Assembly (NCBI RefSeq): GCF_015291725.1
Contig: NZ_CP030038.1
Location: 5,879,001-5,943,000, forward strand
DNA length: 64,000 nt
Direction: 5' to 3'
Source of the DNA: Bradyrhizobium sp. CCBAU 51765
GTDB lineage: Bacteria > Pseudomonadota > Alphaproteobacteria > Rhizobiales > Xanthobacteraceae
In this document: in pieces, positions 56,526 through 64,000 of the stretch
Layout of the letters: every line of letters starts with the position of its first letter
Position numbering within the stretch: the stretch's first letter is position 1
Position numbers and translations under genes: made by a program
The notes under the pieces: generated by a model
Seen by the model: only the letters and a program-made list of their open reading frames with translations
Database searches by the model: none
Told to the model about the DNA's origin: nothing

Positions 56526-56555
56526 GTGCGTTGCAACATTTGCATTGCGACGCAC
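56526..56555. promoter_or_regulatory. Possible regulator site upstream of the phasin gene
   Basis: GTGCGT (56526-56531) and ACGCAC (56550-56555) are inverted arms enclosing TGC-rich DNA with TTGCAA and TGCATTGCG. It lies about 90 bases upstream of the phasin start. PHA-responsive PhaR repressors bind TGC/GCA-rich repeats before phasin genes; assignment here is by analogy. Confidence 0.4.
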
Positions 56556-56648
56556 CATCACAAAAGTGTGATAAGCCTCGGCAAGAGGCATCATGATGCC
56601 TTTTTAGCCAACCGGTCCGATGATCGGCCCGATGCTGAGCGGGCGCTC

Positions 56649-57242
56649 CTAGTGCTGGACAGCGCCCGGCACCCCATACGCCTCCATCTGGGCCTGGACC
56701 TGCGCGATGTTGTGACCGAGCACGACGATGTCGTGGGTCCTGCCGTCGACATCCCGGACATGGTCGCGCAGCAGCGCCTCGGCCTTGAAGCCGAGGCTTT
56801 CGAACAGGGCGATCGCCGCCTGCTGATCGACGGTCATCTGGACCGAGAGCTTCTCCAGGCCGGCCCCGAGCGCGAGTGCAAAGGTCTCCTGCGAGAGCGC
56901 CTTGCCCACTCCCTTGCCGCGGACATCGGGCGAGACCACCATCCGGATCTCGCCGACATGCGGCGACCAGGAATGCGGATCGCGCACCAGCGTGCCGCAC
57001 CCGACCACCCTGCCCTCTCTCACCGCGAGCAGGCTCTGAATCGCGCCGCGCTCGATCTCCTTGACCCATGCCGACAGGACCTTCGGCTCGCTGATGTTGC
57101 GGGGGAGGAACAGCAGATCGTGGGTCGGCAAGCCCTTGCCGAAGGCCAGCACGGCGGCCTCGTCCGCAGGCGACATCAAGCGGATCTCGACATCGCCGGC
57201 GTCGGACTTGACCCGACGCGGATAGGAACGCTGCTCGCTCAT
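56649..57242 (-). CDS. GNAT-family N-acetyltransferase coupled to phaC
   Basis: A 197-residue acyltransferase of the GNAT fold. The acetyl-CoA pyrophosphate loop is in VVSPDVRGKGVGKALSQETF (R-G-K-G-V-G), preceded by HVGEIRMVVSP and followed by AAIALFESLGFKAEALLRDH (the usual FExxGF tail). Its ATG at 57242 overlaps the stop of phaC by four bases (ATGA), so it is the third gene of the phaE-like-phaC-GNAT operon and translationally coupled. The substrate is unknown. Coupling to a PHA synthase suggests protein or metabolite acetylation linked to acetyl-CoA surplus; this is inference only. Confidence 0.9.
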   Translation of the reverse strand: MSEQRSYPRRVKSDAGDVEIRLMSPADEAAVLAFGKGLPTHDLLFLPRNISEPKVLSAWVKEIERGAIQSLLAVREGRVVGCGTLVRDPHSWSPHVGEIRMVVSPDVRGKGVGKALSQETFALALGAGLEKLSVQMTVDQQAAIALFESLGFKAEALLRDHVRDVDGRTHDIVVLGHNIAQVQAQMEAYGVPGAVQH

Positions 57243-58321
57243 GTCGATCTCTTTCCCAGCCAGGAATCCAGTTTCGGCCACAGCCGCTTCACCGCGTTGG
57301 CGCCCGCGACGAGAGAGACGTGACCACCCTTCAGGATCACCTCCTCCTTGTCCGCCGAGCCGACCTTGGCGATCAGATGCTTGGCGGCCTCATACGGCAC
57401 GATGTGGTCGTGCTCGGCGACCGCATGCAGGATCGGCACCGTGATGTCTTCCAGCTTCGCCGCCCGGCCGCCAACCGACATGGTGTCGTTGAACAGCTTG
57501 TTGTCCCACATCAGGTCCTTGGTGATGGCGCGGAAATACTCGCCCGCCAGCGGCAGCGTGTCGGTCGCCCAGCGGTCGAACATGCGGTAGGACTTCACGA
57601 ACTCGTCGTTCCAGATGTTCTCCCAAAGCTGGATCTGGCTCGCCGTGCGCGAGGCGGGGCGCAGCATCTCGAACGAGGACAGGATCATCTCCGGCGGCAC
57701 GTTTCCCACGCTATCGACGAGACGATCGACGTCGAAATAGCGGCGGTCGGAGAAGTTCGAGAACAGCTTCATCTCGCGGAAGTCGATCGGCGTGGTGAAG
57801 CAGATCAAATTCTTCATCGGCCCGTCCTGGTGGATCGCGCCGTAGAGCAGCGACAGCACGCCGCCGAAACAATAGCCGATGATCGAAACGTCCCGTTCGC
57901 CGGAATCGGCCTGCACGCGGCGGACGCAATCCGGAATGAAGTCGAGGACATAGTCCTCCATGCGCAGGTTCTTCTCCTCCGGCCGCGGGGCGTTCCAGTC
58001 CAGCATGTAGACGTCGTAGCCGCGCCTCAGCAGGAACTCGATGAAGCTCTGGCCGGGCACGAGGTCGAGGATATAGCCGCGGTTGGTCGTCGCCATCACG
58101 ATCAGCACCGGCACGCGGTAGATCTCGTCCGACATCGGCCGATAGTGGTAGAGGCTCATGGTTCCGCGCGAATGCAGCACGTCCTTCGGTGTCGAGCCGA
58201 GCGAAGGGCCCGAGGTCGAGAAATACTCGACGCCCTTGATGCTGCGCTGGATCGCGCGCTGCACCTCGGACTGGATGCGCTCCGGGATGGACGCGAAATC
58301 AAGTCCCGTCGGCGCGTTCAT
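57239..58321 (-). CDS. phaC: Class III-type polyhydroxyalkanoate synthase subunit
   Basis: A 360-residue PHA synthase, the length of class III/IV catalytic subunits (about 355) rather than class I (about 590). The modified lipase box DVSIIGYCFGGVLSLLYG carries the nucleophile Cys151. The acid and base are Asp305 in HAVAEHDHIVPYEAAKH and His334 in VILKGGHVSLVAG; their spacing matches Allochromatium PhaC (149/302/331). VLIVMATTNRGYILDLVPGQ and YDVYMLDWNAPRPEEKN are family blocks. It polymerises 3-hydroxyacyl-CoA on granules and needs a partner subunit; the 126-residue protein encoded just upstream with a 4-base overlap is the obvious candidate. The GNAT gene follows, also overlapping. Confidence 0.93.
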   Translation of the reverse strand: MNAPTGLDFASIPERIQSEVQRAIQRSIKGVEYFSTSGPSLGSTPKDVLHSRGTMSLYHYRPMSDEIYRVPVLIVMATTNRGYILDLVPGQSFIEFLLRRGYDVYMLDWNAPRPEEKNLRMEDYVLDFIPDCVRRVQADSGERDVSIIGYCFGGVLSLLYGAIHQDGPMKNLICFTTPIDFREMKLFSNFSDRRYFDVDRLVDSVGNVPPEMILSSFEMLRPASRTASQIQLWENIWNDEFVKSYRMFDRWATDTLPLAGEYFRAITKDLMWDNKLFNDTMSVGGRAAKLEDITVPILHAVAEHDHIVPYEAAKHLIAKVGSADKEEVILKGGHVSLVAGANAVKRLWPKLDSWLGKRST

Positions 58322-58698
58322 TTTTGGTCTCCGCCTTCGGACGGCGGACGTTTCGTCCGCGGCGGCCGCGGAGCAGCGCCGCCCTGCTGCGCACCCGAAC
58401 TGGCCGACATCTGGCTCAGCATCGACTTGATCTCGCCGAGTTGCCCTTCAATCGACTGAAGCCGCTCCGCGATACCGGTCATCTGCTCGCGGCTCGGCAG
58501 GTTCATGGAGAGCAGGTATTTCTCCATGAGATCGCCAAATTGCTTCTGAGCACCTGCAGCAACGCCGCCGGCGCGGTTCACGGCTTGCGAGAACTCGGGC
58601 GTCTCCATCGCCTTGGTCGCGAAAGAGTTGAAACCCTTCTCCATCTCGCCGACCATCTTCTGCCACAAGGCGACCGGATCGGTGATCTTGTCGGTCAT
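58318..58698 (-). CDS. Short PhaE/PhaR-like PHA synthase partner
   Basis: A 126-residue helical protein encoded directly before phaC (4-base ATGA overlap). The start ALWQKMVGEMEKGFNSFATK resembles the helical N-part of PHA synthase partner subunits. The segment MNLPSREQMTGIAERLQSIE with QLGEIKSMLSQM corresponds to the LPSRxDVxxLxxRLxxLE helix at the C-terminal end of PhaE and PhaR. The tail is low-complexity and basic (Gly-Ala-Pro-Arg-Lys). Typical PhaE is ~350 and PhaR ~200 residues, so this is a minimal form. ATG 58698 is chosen because GGAGG lies 6 bases upstream, past another ATG that touches it. The role as a synthase activator is inferred from position and the helix. Confidence 0.75.
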   Translation of the reverse strand: MTDKITDPVALWQKMVGEMEKGFNSFATKAMETPEFSQAVNRAGGVAAGAQKQFGDLMEKYLLSMNLPSREQMTGIAERLQSIEGQLGEIKSMLSQMSASSGAQQGGAAPRPPRTKRPPSEGGDQK

Positions 58699-58704
58699 CA
58701 GCAT

Positions 58705-58719
58705 CCTCCCATGTGGAGG
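58705..58719 (-). promoter_or_regulatory. Leader hairpin covering the ribosome site of the phaC operon
   Basis: In the minus-strand RNA CCTCC (plus-strand 58715-58719) pairs with GGAGG (58705-58709), the Shine-Dalgarno sequence, with a 5-base loop. As at paaA, the GGGAGG is followed by ATG, one codon, then ATG. Confidence 0.4.
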
Positions 58720-58864
58720 GCTTTGCACCCTTCTTTTCTCGCCATACCACACCGTTGCGAGATGCCGGTCAACCGGCAAGCCGCGGGCGCGGTGTCGCGC
58801 TCGCCGCTTCTTCACGGAACGAAACCGTGCGATACAGCAGCGACCAGCAGGAGGGACCGCGCCC

Positions 58865-59779
58865 GTGACCGCCCATCAGCCGCCCCACACCGTCCGCGCC
58901 AATGGCATCGACATCTGCTACGAGATCTTCGGCAACGACAATGCCGAGCCGCTGCTGCTGATCATGGGGCTCGGGGCGCAGATGATCCATTGGGACGATG
59001 CGTTCTGCGAGCAGCTCGCCGCGCGCGGCTTCCGCGTGATCCGCTTCGACAACAGGGACATCGGTAAGTCGAGCCATCTCACGGGCGGCAAGCGCCTGAC
59101 CCCGCTCGAACTGCTGAAGCTGCGTTTCCTCAGGATTCCTGTGGCCGCAACCTACAAGCTGATCGATATGGCCAAGGATACGGTCGGCTTGATGGATGCA
59201 CTCGGCATCAAGTCGGGGCATCTGGTCGGCGCCTCCATGGGCGGCATGATCGCACAGGAGGTGGCGCTGTCGTTTCCGCACCGCGTGCGTTCGCTGACGT
59301 CGATCATGTCGACGACGGGCAATCCGCGCATACCGCCGCCAACCCGCGAGGCCGCCGCGATGCTGATGGCGCCGCCGCCACGCAGCAAGGAGGAGTTCAT
59401 CATCCGCTTCGGCCAGACCTGGAAGATTTTGCGCGTCGGCTCGTTTCCGGAAGAGGAAGCGCTCGACCTCGGACGTGCCGAGCGCGTGTTCGCGCGCGGG
59501 CTCAATCCGGCCGGCGTCGGGCGCCAGCTCCGCGCCGTGCTTGCCTCCGGCAGCCGCAAGGAGCGCCTGCATAGCGTGAAGACGCCGACGCTGGTGATCC
59601 ACGGCACGGTCGATCCGCTGGTCCATCCCGAAGGCGGCAAGGACACGGCGGCGTCAATCCCGAATGCGAAGCTGCTGATGATCGAAGGCATGGGTCATGC
59701 CCTGCCCACGCGCTTCTGGCCGGAAATCATCGACGCGATCGACAAGCACGCGCATGGCGCGGCGGCGCGGGCGGCTTAG
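58865..59779 (+). CDS. Alpha/beta hydrolase (esterase/haloperoxidase-like)
   Basis: A 304-residue hydrolase. The oxyanion strand is LLLIMGLGAQMIHWDDAFCE, the nucleophile elbow GHLVGASMGGMIAQEVALSF (Ser), the acid in LVIHGTVDPLVHPEGGKDTA (Asp) and the base in IEGMGHALPTRFWPEI (His). FDNRDIGKSSHLTGGKR is a standard loop of this group. It starts with GTG 58865; GGAGGG lies 9 bases upstream and no ATG fits. It is divergent from the phaE-like-phaC operon. A PHA depolymerase or thioesterase role is possible from context, but the sequence is that of a general esterase. Its stop overlaps the next, convergent gene by four bases. Confidence 0.88.
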   Translation: MTAHQPPHTVRANGIDICYEIFGNDNAEPLLLIMGLGAQMIHWDDAFCEQLAARGFRVIRFDNRDIGKSSHLTGGKRLTPLELLKLRFLRIPVAATYKLIDMAKDTVGLMDALGIKSGHLVGASMGGMIAQEVALSFPHRVRSLTSIMSTTGNPRIPPPTREAAAMLMAPPPRSKEEFIIRFGQTWKILRVGSFPEEEALDLGRAERVFARGLNPAGVGRQLRAVLASGSRKERLHSVKTPTLVIHGTVDPLVHPEGGKDTAASIPNAKLLMIEGMGHALPTRFWPEIIDAIDKHAHGAAARAA

Positions 59780-60459
59780 GTCTTCCGTGCGATCCAGATC
59801 ACGTGGCGTGCGCCGCCGCCTCTGCCGGTGGCTCGGACGTTGACTTCGTTGACGTCGAAACCGGCGCTGCGAAGGCGCTTGGTGAACGCCGGATTGGGTC
59901 CGGACGACCAGACGGCGAGCACACCGCCCGGCCGCAGCGCCGTCTTCGCCGCCTGCAATCCGCTCGCACTATAGAGCGCATCATTGCCCTTGCGGGTCAG
60001 CCCTTCAGGTCCGTTGTCGACGTCGAGGAGAATGGCGTCGAAGGCCGACCGCTGCGCGCGGATGATTTCGCCGACGTCGATCTCCCGGATATTCACCCTG
60101 ACATCGTCGAGGCTGTCGCCACAGACCTCCGCCATCGGACCTCTCGCCCAAGTCACCACCGCGGGCACGAGCTCGGAGACCACGACCTTCGCCTTGGCTC
60201 CAAGCACGGCGAGCGCTGCACGCAGCGTAAAGCCCATGCCCAATCCGCCGATCAAGACGACGGGCTTGGCGACCTTCTCGATCTGCTTCGCCGCGAGCGT
60301 CGCGAGCGCGGCTTCGGAGCCCGACAGGCGATTGTTCATCAGCTCGTTGGTGCCGAGCTTGATCGAAAACTCCTTGCCCCGCCGCATCAGGCGGAGCTCT
60401 CCGTCAGAGCCGGGGATTTTGGCGGTGTCGATCTCTTCCCAGGGAATCATGCCAGACAT
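59776..60459 (-). CDS. Spermidine-synthase-like methyltransferase-fold protein
   Basis: A 227-residue protein with the Rossmann-like fold of spermidine synthases and methyltransferases. VVLIGGLGMGFTLRAALAVL is the nucleoside-binding glycine motif, VVVSELVPAVVTWARGPMAE the acidic strand, and AFDAILLDVDNGPEGLT the Asp pair region where spermidine synthase holds its catalytic Asp. The short N-terminal beta domain of true spermidine synthases is mostly absent (RLMRRGKEFSIKLGTNELMN is what remains). Such SpeE-like proteins without polyamine activity are widespread; the substrate is unknown. It is convergent with the hydrolase and 21 bases downstream of the CYP102 stop on the same strand, so possibly co-transcribed with it. 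Confidence 0.8.
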   Translation of the reverse strand: MSGMIPWEEIDTAKIPGSDGELRLMRRGKEFSIKLGTNELMNNRLSGSEAALATLAAKQIEKVAKPVVLIGGLGMGFTLRAALAVLGAKAKVVVSELVPAVVTWARGPMAEVCGDSLDDVRVNIREIDVGEIIRAQRSAFDAILLDVDNGPEGLTRKGNDALYSASGLQAAKTALRPGGVLAVWSSGPNPAFTKRLRSAGFDVNEVNVRATGRGGGARHVIWIARKT

Positions 60460-60480
60460 TTAGCACGATCGGGCGGGCCG

Positions 60481-63400
60481 TCACCCACCCGCCCAGACAT
60501 CCAGCACATACCGGTTCTTCGCGCCCATCTCCTCGATCCAGCGCGCAGCCGTGGCGGTGTCGCTGCCGGCCTTCTCGCGCTGGATCGCAACCAGCGCGGC
60601 CTTCACATCGGGCTCCATCCTGCCGCCGTCGCCGCAGACATAGATGATGGCGCCCTGCTCGATCAATGGCCAGACCTTGTCCTTCTGGGCGGCGAGCACA
60701 TGCTGCACATAGGTCTTCGGTCCATCCGCGCGCGAGAACGCCGTGAAGAGCTCGGTGATGCCGCCGGCCGCCAGTGCCTTCAGCTCATCGGCATACAGAA
60801 AATCCTGATCCGGGTGACGGCAGCCAAAGAACAGCATGGCCGGGCCGAGCGCGGCGCCTTTGGCCTTGCGCGCGGCACGCTCCTGGAGGAAGCCGCGGAA
60901 CGGCGCCAGGCCCGTGCCCGGGCCGATCATGATGATTGGCACGGAGGGATCATCGGGAAGCCGGAAACCCGCCTTGGTCTCGCGCACCGTCGCATAGATC
61001 ACATCGCCCGCCCGTCGATTGGCGAGGTAGTTGGAGCAGATGCCCTTGTAAGTGCCTCGGCCGGAGGCTGCCGGACCTTCGACCACGCCGACGGTGATGC
61101 TGCAACGCGCCGGATCGACCGACGGCGATGACGAGATCGAGTAATAGCGCGGGGCCAGCAGCGAGAGCATCTCCAGATAGACGTGGAACGGCAATTCGCA
61201 GGCGGGATATTCGAGCAGCAGATCGAACACCGATTTGCGCCTGGCCAATATCTCGCCGTGATAGCGCTCCAGCGTTTCAGGCTCCTCGCCGACGAAGCCC
61301 AGCAGCTTCGGCTTGGTCACAGGGCACCGGGTGTGCTCCGCCATGATCTGGATCTGCTTGCGCGTCGCGACCTGCTGGAGTTCGACGAACTCGCTGAGCA
61401 GGCGGCCGACCGACACGGCCTCGCCGACCGGCAATTGCGCACGACGGCCTTCGGCGACTTGCAATCTGATCTGATCGGCCGGCAGGAAGCCGAAGCGGCG
61501 GGCAACGGAATCCACCAGCGTCGGATCGTTGCGCGGAACGACGCTCAAATGATCGCCGACGCGGTAGGTGATGTCGGACGGCAACTGCACCTCGATGTGG
61601 CGCGTCGAGCGCTCCGACGGATGCGGTCCACTCTTGTTCTGCAGCTCGTCATTGACCAGCACCTTCATCGCCACCGCGCCGCCCTGGGCGACGATGGTGT
61701 TGACAGCGGTCACGGCCACCGGCTCGATCGCATAGAGCGGATCGTCCTCGGCGGTGCGGGTGAAATTCCAGTCGATGCCGAACTCCTTGGTCGCGACTTG
61801 CGCCGCAGCCGGGAACCATTTTTGGAACTGGCCGTCGAGATCGCTGCGCGCATCGCCCTCGCCGCGCGGATAGACCGCGCGCGCACCATGCTTCGACAAT
61901 TGCTCGTCGATGAAGCGCGGCACCGATTGATAGGTCGCAGCCCAGTCGCTGTTGCCGCAGCCGAACACGGCGTAGCGCACGCCGGCGAAGGCATCCTTCG
62001 GCAAATCGCTACCAAGCCATTTGACGAACTGCGTCGCATTGTCCGGCGGTGCGCCGTTGTAGGAGGCGCAGATGATCAGCACACCGCCCTCCTGCGGCAG
62101 CCTGCCGACGTAATCGTCTAACGGGCCGAGATGCACGGCAAAGCCGTTGATCTCCGCAAGATCCGCCATCCGCGTCGCGAGCTCCTCGGCAGTGCCGAGA
62201 TTGGAGCCGTACAGCACCAGCATCGGCGTGTTGTGGCCGGGCCGCGTCGTGGGTTTGCGCTGCGCCTTTGATGCCGAGGACGCAGCCGCAACCGGCCCGC
62301 CATAGGCACCGCGCTCGCGATCGGCGCGCGCGCGGACCTTGATCTTGAAGCCTTCCGGCTTGATCGTCAGCGTTTCCTTCAGGTGCATCTGATAGCGCTG
62401 ATGGTCGATCAGCTTGAAGCGCTGCAGGATCATGCCGAGCGCGAGCACAGCCTCGTGCATGGCGAAGCCACGGCCGATGCAGGCGCGCTGGCCATTGCCG
62501 AACGGCTTCCAGGCATTGATCGGCCGTTTCGCTTCCGCCTCGCGGCTAAAATTCTCGGGATCGAATACATCCGGGTTCGGCCCCCAGACAGAGGGATCGC
62601 GATGCAGCGCGGTCACCAGGATGGTGGTGAACGTGCCCTTTCTGAGCTTGTACTTGCCGCCGCCGATGGTCTCGTCCTTGAGCGGCGAGATGCCGTAGGC
62701 CGGCGCGGGCGGCCACAGCCGCAGCGCCTCCTTCAGGATCTGCGTGATGTAGGCGAGCTGCGTCACCTGCTGATAGGTTGGCTTCGCGTTGACGTCGGGG
62801 CCGAAGACGCGGTCGACCTCGTCATAAGCCTTCTTGAGAATGTCGGGGTGCTTGAGCAGCGCATAGAGCGTGTAGGACAACAGGCCGCTGGTGGTCTCGT
62901 GGCCCGCGATCAGGAACGTGTTGATCTGGTAGCGGATATTGACGTCGTCGAGCTGCTCGCCGGTCGCGCGGTCGACGCCGGTCATCATCGCCGCGAGCAT
63001 GTCCTTCTTGTCGTCGATGCCCTCCGCGCTCTTGCGCCGCCCGGCGATGATCTCGTCGACCATCCTGTTCATGAAGGCGACGTCCTCGGCGAGCGTCTTG
63101 CGGCGCTTCTGCATCCAGAGCTGCTCGAACGGCAGGCCGCGCGTCATCATGATGGTTTCGAGCGAACGCACCAGCGACTCGACGAAGGGGTGGTAGTCGC
63201 GCCGGTAGAACGAATTGAAACGATAGTCGAAGCCGCACAGGCCGATCGTGTCCAGCGTCAGCGCGGTCATGTCGTGGACGACGTCGATCTCGTCGTCGGC
63301 GTTGAGCCGCTCCCATTTCTGGACCAGCTGCTCGGCGATATCGACCATGCTTCCGTGGTAGGACTGCATGGCGCGGTTGCCGAAGGGCTGGAGCAGGATG

Positions 63401-63717
63401 TTGTGCGCCTTGCTCCAGTTCGGCTCGTTGGTATCAGCCGTGAACAGGCCGTCGCCGCCGACCGCGCGCACGCGCCGCAGCGCACCGCGCACCGTCTTGT
63501 CGAACCGCTTCTCGTCCGAGAGCTCGTCGACGAGATCGTGGCCGGACACGACGACGATCGGCGAGCCCATCATGTCGAGCCAGAAGATCGGCCCGAGCTC
63601 CCTGGCGAGCCGCGTCAGGTGCTGCACGGGGGCGGATGAATCCAGCGACAGCATGTTGCCGACCACCGGCTTGGTCGGCGGATGCGGAATCGGGTCCAGA
63701 CGGTTCTTGGATGACAT
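60481..63717 (-). CDS. Self-sufficient cytochrome P450-reductase fusion (CYP102 family)
   Basis: A 1078-residue fusion like P450 BM3. The haem domain (~1-465) has LIAGHETTSGLLSYTLYALL (I helix), EALRLWPPAPAY (ExxR) and WKPFGNGQRACIGRGFAMHE (haem Cys). An FMN domain starts at MLVLYGSNLGTAEELATRMA near residue 495. The FAD/NADPH domain has ARYYSISSSPSVDPARCSIT, MIGPGTGLAPFRGFLQERAA and ends YVLDVWAGG, with the Trp that stacks on FAD. These enzymes hydroxylate fatty acids near the omega end with NADPH, needing no other protein. The N-terminus RLDPIPHPPTKPVVGNMLSL matches the family. It is a single gene with a repeat upstream; no BM3R1-like repressor is adjacent in the window. Confidence 0.96.
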   Translation of the reverse strand: MSSKNRLDPIPHPPTKPVVGNMLSLDSSAPVQHLTRLARELGPIFWLDMMGSPIVVVSGHDLVDELSDEKRFDKTVRGALRRVRAVGGDGLFTADTNEPNWSKAHNILLQPFGNRAMQSYHGSMVDIAEQLVQKWERLNADDEIDVVHDMTALTLDTIGLCGFDYRFNSFYRRDYHPFVESLVRSLETIMMTRGLPFEQLWMQKRRKTLAEDVAFMNRMVDEIIAGRRKSAEGIDDKKDMLAAMMTGVDRATGEQLDDVNIRYQINTFLIAGHETTSGLLSYTLYALLKHPDILKKAYDEVDRVFGPDVNAKPTYQQVTQLAYITQILKEALRLWPPAPAYGISPLKDETIGGGKYKLRKGTFTTILVTALHRDPSVWGPNPDVFDPENFSREAEAKRPINAWKPFGNGQRACIGRGFAMHEAVLALGMILQRFKLIDHQRYQMHLKETLTIKPEGFKIKVRARADRERGAYGGPVAAASSASKAQRKPTTRPGHNTPMLVLYGSNLGTAEELATRMADLAEINGFAVHLGPLDDYVGRLPQEGGVLIICASYNGAPPDNATQFVKWLGSDLPKDAFAGVRYAVFGCGNSDWAATYQSVPRFIDEQLSKHGARAVYPRGEGDARSDLDGQFQKWFPAAAQVATKEFGIDWNFTRTAEDDPLYAIEPVAVTAVNTIVAQGGAVAMKVLVNDELQNKSGPHPSERSTRHIEVQLPSDITYRVGDHLSVVPRNDPTLVDSVARRFGFLPADQIRLQVAEGRRAQLPVGEAVSVGRLLSEFVELQQVATRKQIQIMAEHTRCPVTKPKLLGFVGEEPETLERYHGEILARRKSVFDLLLEYPACELPFHVYLEMLSLLAPRYYSISSSPSVDPARCSITVGVVEGPAASGRGTYKGICSNYLANRRAGDVIYATVRETKAGFRLPDDPSVPIIMIGPGTGLAPFRGFLQERAARKAKGAALGPAMLFFGCRHPDQDFLYADELKALAAGGITELFTAFSRADGPKTYVQHVLAAQKDKVWPLIEQGAIIYVCGDGGRMEPDVKAALVAIQREKAGSDTATAARWIEEMGAKNRYVLDVWAGG

Positions 63718-63739
63718 TTAACTACGTTCCCCCCTTGCC

Positions 63740-63817
63740 GTCATTCCGGGGCGATGCGCAGCATCGAGCCCGGAATCTCGAGATTCCGGGTTCGCCCTTC
63801 GGGCGCCCCGGAATGAC
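63740..63817. repeat. Intergenic palindromic repeat, family C (copy 5)
   Basis: GTCATTCCGGGGCGATGCGC...CGCCCTTCGGGCGCCCCGGA then ATGAC with the GGAATCTCGAGATTCC core. It starts 22 bases before the CYP102 start codon on the upstream side, so that gene's promoter must lie within or beyond it or be very short. Confidence 0.85.
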
Positions 63818-63844
63818 GTCTCATTTGCACCGACGGCTACGTCG

Positions 63845-64000
63845 TCAGCCAAACCGCCTTCTACGCCATTCGATCAGCTTGGCGCTGACCTCTTCCGGCT
63901 TCTCCTGCTGCGTCCAATGGCCGCTGTCCTTCACCAGATACTTCTCGAGGTCGGAGATCAGATTCTCCATGCCGTCGGCCGCCGAAGGCGGCAGCACCGC
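63845..64000 (-). CDS. Alpha/beta hydrolase (epoxide hydrolase-like), C-terminal part
   Basis: The last 51 codons of a minus-strand gene that continues past the right edge; stop TGA at 63845-63847. The end YLVKDSGHWTQQEKPEEVSA carries the GHWxQQExPxEV block, with the catalytic His, that closes epoxide hydrolases and haloalkane dehalogenase-like hydrolases, and a final LIEWRRRRFG helix. With only the tail visible, the substrate class is uncertain. Confidence 0.82.
   Translation of the reverse strand, partial: AVLPPSAADGMENLISDLEKYLVKDSGHWTQQEKPEEVSAKLIEWRRRRFG

Noticed and set aside
1..64000. CRISPR array, tRNA or rRNA genes, insertion sequences or prophage
   Set aside because: No regular direct repeats with spacers, no clover-leaf or rRNA sequence, and no transposase, integrase or phage protein was recognised.

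Overview
The window looks like chromosomal DNA of a Bradyrhizobium-type alphaproteobacterium. This is inferred from the high G+C, the gene content (paaABCDE, class III-like PHA synthase, CYP102 fusion, many HAAT transporters) and the many short palindromic intergenic repeats of rhizobial type. I see no rRNA, tRNA, CRISPR array, insertion sequence or phage gene.

Layout. 1-7.7 kb: end of a VOC protein, an ACAD10/11-like acyl-CoA dehydrogenase, a YghU-type glutathione transferase, a Baeyer-Villiger monooxygenase divergent from a nitronate monooxygenase, and a thiolase-like protein without classical catalytic motifs. 7.8-12.2 kb: RND efflux permease and adaptor. 12.3-18 kb: three methyl-accepting chemotaxis proteins; two share a 446-bp stretch of identical DNA. 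18.2-21.9 kb: four-carbon sugar-acid (tetronate) catabolism, ltnD-otnI-otnK with divergent otnC. 22-26.8 kb: a HAAT-type ABC transporter (livFGMH plus binding protein). 26.8-36.5 kb: a catabolic island of unknown substrate: DUF1445 protein, LysR regulator with a perfect palindromic operator, M20 amidohydrolase, three hydroxyacid dehydrogenases of different folds, a divergent SDR, amidase and an Asp/Glu-racemase-fold protein. 36.5-42 kb: TetR divergent from ferredoxin, cytochrome P450, MHS transporter, small cytosolic molybdopterin oxidoreductase and a hydrolase-OsmC fusion. 42-46.7 kb: MocR regulator with divergent EamA exporter, a YeeE/YedE transporter and a quinone-oxidoreductase-like gene. 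46.8-53.4 kb: phenylacetate activation and epoxidation genes paaX-paaABCD-paaE-paaI-paaK, with a clear operator overlapping the paaA promoter. 53.5-60.5 kb: PHA-related genes (phasin, 360-residue PhaC with a 126-residue partner and a coupled acetyltransferase) among hydrolases, a DUF445 membrane protein and a spermidine-synthase-like methyltransferase-fold protein. 60.5-63.7 kb: a self-sufficient CYP102 P450-reductase. The window ends inside an alpha/beta hydrolase.

Together the genes describe a metabolically versatile soil bacterium: uptake and oxidation of small organic acids and amides, aromatic degradation through phenylacetyl-CoA, several oxygenases, carbon storage as PHA, chemotaxis and efflux. 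Seven families of hairpin-forming repeats sit in the gaps between transcription units. The candidates I rate as least described are the 26.8-36.5 kb catabolic island, the short PhaC partner, and a leader design shared by paaA and the phaC operon in which a hairpin covers the ribosome binding site.
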